From Acetobacteraceae bacterium (lineage in GTDB: Bacteria > Pseudomonadota > Alphaproteobacteria > Acetobacterales > Acetobacteraceae), in the NCBI GenBank assembly GCA_019689515.1, contig JADGHI010000060.1, forward strand, positions 1-12,484: DNA of 12,484 nt. The letters are read 5' to 3'. A model generated the notes under the pieces. The model was not told where the DNA came from. It ran no database searches and saw only the letters and a list, made by a program, of their open reading frames with translations. Position 1 is the first letter of the stretch, and the number at the start of each line of letters is the position of its first letter. A program made the position numbers and the translations under genes. Shown here one piece after another: positions 9,516 to 12,484 of the stretch.

Positions 9516-10115
9516 ATGACCACATCCGAGACCGACGTCATTGACGCGCTCGTCGGCATTGCGCCCGGCTCGCCGCTCGATGCCGTGCGCGCGCGGCGCC
9601 CGGCGGCGCGCACCCATGCCCAGGCGAGCTACCGCGCCCTGCTGACGCCCGCCGAACCGGGCGACTTCACCATCGCCGAACGCTTCGCCGTCGCCGCTTA
9701 CGTCGCCGGGCTGCATCGCGAGGCCGCCACCGCCGCGCATTACGCTGCGGGCCTCGCTGTGCACGGCGGCGCCGCGCTGGCCGCGACCGTGGAGCAGGCT
9801 GTCGCCGAGACGCGCGCCGAGGGACCGAAGGGACGCTATCCCGCCGGGCCGCTCAGCGTGGAGGACACCGAGCCGCCGGCTTTCGCGCTCTCCACGCCCG
9901 TCGCGGCGGCGCTCGGCCCGAAGCTCGCGGCGGCCCTCGCGCATGCGCATTACCTCGTCTTCCATCCGCGCGACGCGGCGCCGGAGCGCTTCCAGCCGCT
10001 CTACGCCGCGGGCTGGACGGCGGATACCATCGTCAGCCTGTCGCAGCTCGTCTCCTTCCTCGCCTTCCAGATCCGCGTCGTCGCCGGCCTCGCCGTGCTG
10101 CGCGCCGCCGGCTGA
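9516..10115 (+). CDS. CMD/AhpD-like protein lacking cysteines (Avi_7170-like), 199 aa
   Basis: This is an all-helical protein of the carboxymuconolactone decarboxylase/AhpD superfamily, judged by position, length and weak similarity to the next gene product. Glu55 begins a stretch alignable by spacing to the AhpD catalytic helix, but the expected Cys positions are His67 and Ala70, with His75 near the usual His. The whole protein contains no cysteine, so it cannot do disulfide-based peroxidase chemistry. The C-terminal helix (about 171-195, Ser-Phe-Leu-Ala-Phe-Gln-Ile-Arg at 180-187) parallels the Ala-Phe-Phe-Asn-Trp-Ala-Asn-Arg helix of the partner. It starts 23 bases after the monooxygenase stop, with only a weak GAGA ribosome site. 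It may be a structural partner, a substrate-binding subunit or a lyase-type CMD enzyme. Gene order fits the Avi_7170-type CMD family (recalled). Function is unknown. Confidence 0.85.
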   Translation: MTTSETDVIDALVGIAPGSPLDAVRARRPAARTHAQASYRALLTPAEPGDFTIAERFAVAAYVAGLHREAATAAHYAAGLAVHGGAALAATVEQAVAETRAEGPKGRYPAGPLSVEDTEPPAFALSTPVAAALGPKLAAALAHAHYLVFHPRDAAPERFQPLYAAGWTADTIVSLSQLVSFLAFQIRVVAGLAVLRAAG

Positions 10116-10117
10116 GG
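10114..10117 (+). promoter_or_regulatory. Ribosome binding site overlapping the upstream stop codon
   Basis: GAGG uses the last two bases of the TGA stop of the preceding gene and lies six bases before ATG 10124. This implies translation by ribosomes terminating on the upstream gene. Confidence 0.6.
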
Positions 10118-10123
10118 TTCGCC

Positions 10124-10708
10124 ATGACCACCAGTCCGAACGCTCCCGTCGTCTTCACCCGCGACCAACTCGACTGGCTGCCCTGGGTCGAGCCGGTCGC
10201 CGAGGAGGCGCTGACGCCGCGCCAGGTCGAGGCGCTGGTCGACGCCGCGCGGGCGAAGTCGCCCTATTTCCGGCTGCTGGCGCGCGATCCGGACGCGCTC
10301 GAGCACCGCACGCGGACCGACAAGGACATCTTCTACAACACCGATGCCGGCGCGCCGCGCGCCGACCGCGAGCTCGCCGCCGCGGCGGTGTCGCGCTTCA
10401 ACGGCTGCATCTACTGCGCCTCGGTCCATGCCCGCTTCGCCGCGACCTACGCGAAGCGTGAGGCGGACGTGGACCGGCTGCTCGTGGAGGGCGTCGGGGC
10501 CGACCTTGGCGAGCACTGGAACGCGGTGGTTGCCGCCGCCGTCGCGCTGACGAGCATTCCCATGACGTTCGGCCCGGAGCATGTCGCCCGGCTGCGCGCG
10601 GTGGGGATGGACGACCTGGCCATCGCGGACGTGATACAGAGCGCCGCCTTCTTCAACTGGGCGAACCGGCTGATGCTCTCGCTCGGCGAGCCGGCGGCGA
10701 AGGGCTGA
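10124..10708 (+). CDS. AhpD-like alkylhydroperoxidase-domain protein (Avi_7169-like), 194 aa
   Basis: This is a cytoplasmic thiol enzyme of the AhpD/CMD superfamily. It carries Glu83-x11-Cys95-x2-Cys98-x3-His102, the same residue spacing as the catalytic Glu/Cys/Cys/His relay of mycobacterial AhpD, within the segment Phe-Asn-Gly-Cys-Ile-Tyr-Cys-Ala-Ser-Val-His at 92-102. The C-terminal helix has Ala-Phe-Phe-Asn-Trp-Ala-Asn-Arg at 174-181, common in peroxidase-related CMD proteins. Expected activity is reduction of peroxides or another disulfide-linked redox step. The electron donor is not encoded here, and neither an AhpC nor a lipoamide system is in the window. It is the last gene of the operon, eight bases after the cysteine-free homologue, which suggests the two proteins work together. 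Gene order fits the Avi_7169-type family (recalled, not searched). Confidence 0.93.
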   Translation: MTTSPNAPVVFTRDQLDWLPWVEPVAEEALTPRQVEALVDAARAKSPYFRLLARDPDALEHRTRTDKDIFYNTDAGAPRADRELAAAAVSRFNGCIYCASVHARFAATYAKREADVDRLLVEGVGADLGEHWNAVVAAAVALTSIPMTFGPEHVARLRAVGMDDLAIADVIQSAAFFNWANRLMLSLGEPAAKG

Positions 10709-10757
10709 CGGGTGCGCCGGGTCCGACAGCGGAGGTCGCAAGGTTGGGACCAGGCGT

Positions 10758-10811
10758 CGCAACCGCATGGCGGACGGCTTCGCTCGTTCCTGGCGTGCGC
10801 CGACGGTTGCG
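10758..10811. terminator. Possible stem in the convergent gap (weak)
   Basis: CGCAACCG (10758-10765) and CGGTTGCG (10804-10811) are exact reverse complements with a 38-base loop, between the convergent operon end (10708) and the membrane-protein stop (10881). No T-run follows on either strand, so an intrinsic terminator is only a weak possibility. The rest of the 172-base gap shows nothing clear. Confidence 0.15.
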
Positions 10812-10880
10812 GGCGCCGCACATCGAGGCCGCAGCGGGCGGGCTGATGCCCCACGCGGCGAGTGATCCGGGCGGCGCGCG

Positions 10881-11357
10881 CTACTGGAGGAAGCCGATCC
10901 AGCGCCCGGCGACCACCGCCCCAACCCAGACGAGCAGCGAGGCGAGGGCCGCGAGCCGGACCGAGGCATGCACCTCGGCGCCGTCAGCGGCCCGGCGCCA
11001 GTGGCGGTTGCGGCCGAGCGCGAGGGCGTTGAGGGCGCCGAGCCCGACCAGCCCGAGCTTGGCCAGGAACGCCGGGTTCTCGGCGTAGGCGAGCGGCCGC
11101 GTGCTGAACATGAGGAAGCCGGTCGCCGCCGCGAGCAACAGCCCCGCGGCGGCGACGCGCCGCAGCGGCGGCCCGAGCTGCGCGACAGGGTAGGCCCGGA
11201 AGGCGCCGAGCAGGCGCAGGTCGAGCGTCACGATCGCGCCGAACAGCAGGCCGACCGATGCGATGTGCGCCGCGTTCACCAGGGGGTAGGCGACGCTCGA
11301 CCCGCGCAGCGCCGCCGCGACCGGCCACTCGGACAGGGCCTGCAGCGCAGTCTCCAC
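10881..11357 (-). CDS. DUF6644-type inner-membrane protein, 158 aa
   Basis: This small integral membrane protein has four predicted helices at about 24-47, 67-85, 96-115 and 133-152. The pattern Tyr-Pro-Leu-Val-Asn-Ala-Ala-His-Ile (24-32), then Leu-Leu-Phe-Gly-Ala-Ile-Val and Leu-Asp-Leu-Arg-Leu-Leu-Gly-Ala-Phe (45-53), is what I recall for DUF6644 proteins. His31 in helix 1 and the charged Asp46/Arg48 at its end are notable, and a cofactor- or ion-binding role is conceivable but unproven. The start is GTG 11357, 11 bases after the stop of the DUF6152 gene, with only a weak GAAG ribosome site; no ATG is nearby in frame. The open frame extends farther upstream, but that part overlaps the DUF6152 gene and is not protein-like. 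It is probably cotranscribed with that gene. Function is unknown. Confidence 0.8.
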   Translation of the reverse strand: METALQALSEWPVAAALRGSSVAYPLVNAAHIASVGLLFGAIVTLDLRLLGAFRAYPVAQLGPPLRRVAAAGLLLAAATGFLMFSTRPLAYAENPAFLAKLGLVGLGALNALALGRNRHWRRAADGAEVHASVRLAALASLLVWVGAVVAGRWIGFLQ

Positions 11358-11368
11358 GGCGGGAGACT

Positions 11369-11770
11369 TCAACCGCCCCGGATCCGCTCCGGGTAGAGGT
11401 CGTAGGTCCGGTCGCGGACGCGGATGCGCACCGCCTTCATGCGCCGCTCGCCTCGGGCGGTGGAGCGGTGGCCATAGGCGACCACCGGGTCGCCGGCCCG
11501 CGCGGAGGCGGCCGAGAAGCCGGCGCGTGCGGTCTGGCGCGGATTGGCGAGCTCGACGACCCAGATGCCGTCGTCGGCGGTCTCGACGCGCAGCGTCGGG
11601 TGGGGCTGGCCGATGTAGACCTCGCGCACCGTCCCGCGCAGCTCGGTCTGCTCGTCCTCGGCCCACGACCAGCCGTGGTGGGCGGCGGCGCGGCCGGCGG
11701 CGCCCAGCGTGGCCGCGGCCGCCGCGAGGCCCGCCGCCCATCGCCTCCCGATCCTCCGGTGCGCTTCCAT
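11369..11770 (-). CDS. Exported DUF6152-type protein, 133 aa
   Basis: The N-terminus has twin basic residues (His-Arg-Arg at 4-6, Arg9-Arg10), an Ala-rich hydrophobic stretch at 12-30 and an Ala-Ala-Ala cleavage site directly before His31-His32-Gly-Trp. Mature proteins beginning with the His-His-Gly-Trp motif are characteristic of DUF6152 as I remember it. The mature part is a small beta-rich domain: Leu-Arg-Gly-Thr-Val at 44-48, Gly-Gln-Pro-His-Pro at 54-58, Trp-Val-Val-Glu-Leu-Ala-Asn-Pro at 70-77 and a Gly-Asp-Pro-Val turn at 93-96. The exposed N-terminal His pair could bind metal, which is inference. ATG 11770 is chosen for its strong ribosome site; an in-frame upstream start at 12070 adds 100 unconvincing residues. 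It is the first gene of a two-gene unit with the DUF6644-type membrane protein. Function is unknown. Confidence 0.82.
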   Translation of the reverse strand: MEAHRRIGRRWAAGLAAAAATLGAAGRAAAHHGWSWAEDEQTELRGTVREVYIGQPHPTLRVETADDGIWVVELANPRQTARAGFSAASARAGDPVVAYGHRSTARGERRMKAVRIRVRDRTYDLYPERIRGG

Positions 11771-11775
11771 GCTGC

Positions 11776-11781
11776 CCTCCC
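11776..11781 (-). promoter_or_regulatory. Ribosome binding site deciding the DUF6152 start
   Basis: On the minus strand GGGAGG is followed by GCAGC and ATG 11770. This strong site rules in favour of the short start, which also places a proper signal peptide at the N-terminus. Confidence 0.75.
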
Positions 11782-11797
11782 GTTGTTCGGATGGCGC

Positions 11798-11827
11798 ATA
11801 GCTTGGCACGGGGTGTGCGCTTGTCGA
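11798..11827 (-). promoter_or_regulatory. Weak promoter candidate for the DUF6152-DUF6644 unit
   Basis: On the minus strand TCGACA (11827-11822) is followed after 18 bases by AGCTAT (11803-11798), about 28 bases before the start codon. Each box differs from the housekeeping consensus, so this is only a candidate. Confidence 0.2.
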
Positions 11828-12074
11828 CCGGTGGCCGCGCTCGACGCCGCGGCATACGCCGGGCGCTACTGCATCGGCTCCGATGATTGCGTGCGCGTCA
11901 TGCCGCGCCCTGGCAGCGAGCGGTGCAGGCGCCACGCTGGACATCGCGCTGGGCAAGACGCCCTGCCAAGCCAAACGAACAAGCGGCTCCGGCGGACCGC
12001 ACGGCCGTTGAACAAGAGCAACGCCTGCAAGCTGAGACGCAACAGCACCTATGCGAGCGAGGTCGCGCACAAGG

Positions 12075-12118
12075 GGACCAGCCTATCCCGAAGGTCGAAC
12101 CAGCCTATCCCGGAAGAC
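12075..12118. repeat. Two-copy imperfect tandem repeat, 22-bp unit
   Basis: ACCAGCCTATCCCG occurs exactly at 12077-12090 and 12099-12112, within two adjacent 22-base units that differ at a few flanking positions. It could be a recombinase arm-type site or a local duplication. Two copies alone do not establish a function. Confidence 0.6.
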
Positions 12119-12122
12119 GTGA

Positions 12123-12394
12123 CGGCAGGTGCGCGAGGTGGCCGGGCTCGATGCAGAGGTGGTGCCCTACGCGGTGCGACACACGTTTGCGACCACGATG
12201 TGCGCGCGCGGGGTACCGGAGCCGGAGACCGCGGGATTCCTCGGGCACGCTATGCTGAACTTCAGGCTTCAGGACGGCGAGGCGCTACGCGACGTACGCG
12301 CCGGACTATCTGGGCGAAGCCCGCGCGAAAGATCGGCCGCTTGGTAGGACGGCAGATGAACCGACACTCAAGCGTGCCAGTTGCGTGCTGGTGA
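12123..12394 (+). pseudogene. Tyrosine recombinase (phage-type integrase), C-terminal remnant, frameshifted
   Basis: The C-terminal catalytic region of a tyrosine recombinase is readable across three frames. In the first frame (12123 to about 12283) Val-Pro-Tyr-Ala-Val-Arg-His-Thr-Phe-Ala-Thr is the box II motif with its catalytic Arg, and Gly-Phe-Leu-Gly-His supplies the conserved His. A frame change near 12268-12285 is needed to reach Tyr-Ala-Thr-Tyr-Ala-Pro-Asp-Tyr-Leu, where the nucleophilic Tyr is expected. A second change near 12328-12331 restores Lys-Ile-Gly-Arg-Leu-Val, ending at TGA 12392-12394. A stop at 12120-12122 closes the frame upstream, and no N-terminal or core-binding domain is recognisable. 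The gene is therefore 5'-truncated and frameshifted. It sits 43 bases from the 3' end of a tRNA-Gly gene, a typical attachment site. A sequencing error could explain one frameshift but not the missing front. Confidence 0.75.
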
Positions 12395-12437
12395 CCCGGC
12401 GAGGAGGTGGCGGACAGACCGCCAAGCCGTTGGTTGA

Positions 12438-12484
12438 TGGAGCGGGCGAAGGGAATCGAACCCTCGACCCCAACCTTGGCAAGG
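12438..12484 (-). tRNA. tRNA-Gly (anticodon GCC), 3' part, cut by the window edge
   Basis: Reading the minus strand, the window contains the anticodon loop TT-GCC-AA, the 3' side of the anticodon stem (GGTTG), a five-base variable loop, and the T-arm GAGGG-TTCGATT-CCCTT. The acceptor 3' strand CGCCCGC, discriminator T and encoded CCA (12440-12438) follow. The anticodon GCC and the Gly-type acceptor end identify it. The 5' half lies outside the window. Its 3' end points at the recombinase remnant, as expected when an integrative element uses the tRNA 3' end as attachment site. Confidence 0.93.

Larger units (their letters stand above)
11771..12122. other. Non-coding stretch between the DUF6152 gene and the recombinase remnant
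   Basis: I see no supported gene here. The left edge carries the ribosome site and possible promoter of the DUF6152 gene. Positions about 11990-12070 are less GC-rich than the rest and encode nothing recognisable in any frame. The right end holds a two-copy tandem repeat (12075-12118). This may be the decayed 5' part of the integrated element whose recombinase remnant follows. Confidence 0.45.

Noticed and set aside
12075..12118. A CRISPR array at the tandem repeat
   Set aside because: There are only two copies of a 14-base core with an 8-base gap, far too short for repeats and spacers.

Overview
The window is GC-rich DNA, and its clear genes have strongly G/C-biased third codon positions. 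It most resembles an alphaproteobacterium, possibly an Acetobacteraceae/Roseomonas-like lineage. That guess rests on base composition, protein flavour and the tRNA-Gly sequence, not on any search.

Layout. Positions 1-682 hold no gene I can defend. A small unrecognised protein (683-1015) follows. Next is a divergent pair: a short GNAT-type acetyltransferase (1076-1363, minus) and a flavin reductase/flavoredoxin-type FMN protein (1699-2331, plus). A gene-poor stretch of about 1 kb (2332-3379) carries a small AT-rich imperfect palindrome (3042-3106) and a short perfect inverted repeat close to the next start codon.

The centrepiece is a seven-gene plus-strand operon, 3380-10708. In order it encodes a periplasmic peptide/nickel-type substrate-binding protein, two permeases, one polypeptide with both ATPase domains, a luciferase-like FMN-dependent monooxygenase, a cysteine-free CMD/AhpD-like protein, and a CMD/AhpD-like protein with the full catalytic motif Glu-x11-Cys-x2-Cys-x3-His. 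The first five genes are joined by four successive ATGA stop/start overlaps. The set matches, from memory, the conserved but functionally uncharacterised KPN_01854 / KPN_01858 / Avi_7170 / Avi_7169 gene group. The simplest reading is import of an unknown organic compound, its FMN-dependent oxygenation in the cytoplasm, and thiol-based handling of a peroxide or reactive product. The upstream flavin reductase could supply reduced FMN. Substrate and chemistry are inference.

Convergent to the operon lies a two-gene minus-strand unit: an exported DUF6152-type protein (11369-11770) followed by a four-helix DUF6644-type membrane protein (10881-11357). The right edge holds a frameshifted, 5'-truncated tyrosine-recombinase remnant (about 12123-12394). 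It abuts the 3' end of a tRNA-Gly(GCC) gene (12438 to the window end, minus), the usual arrangement of an old tRNA-targeted integrative element.
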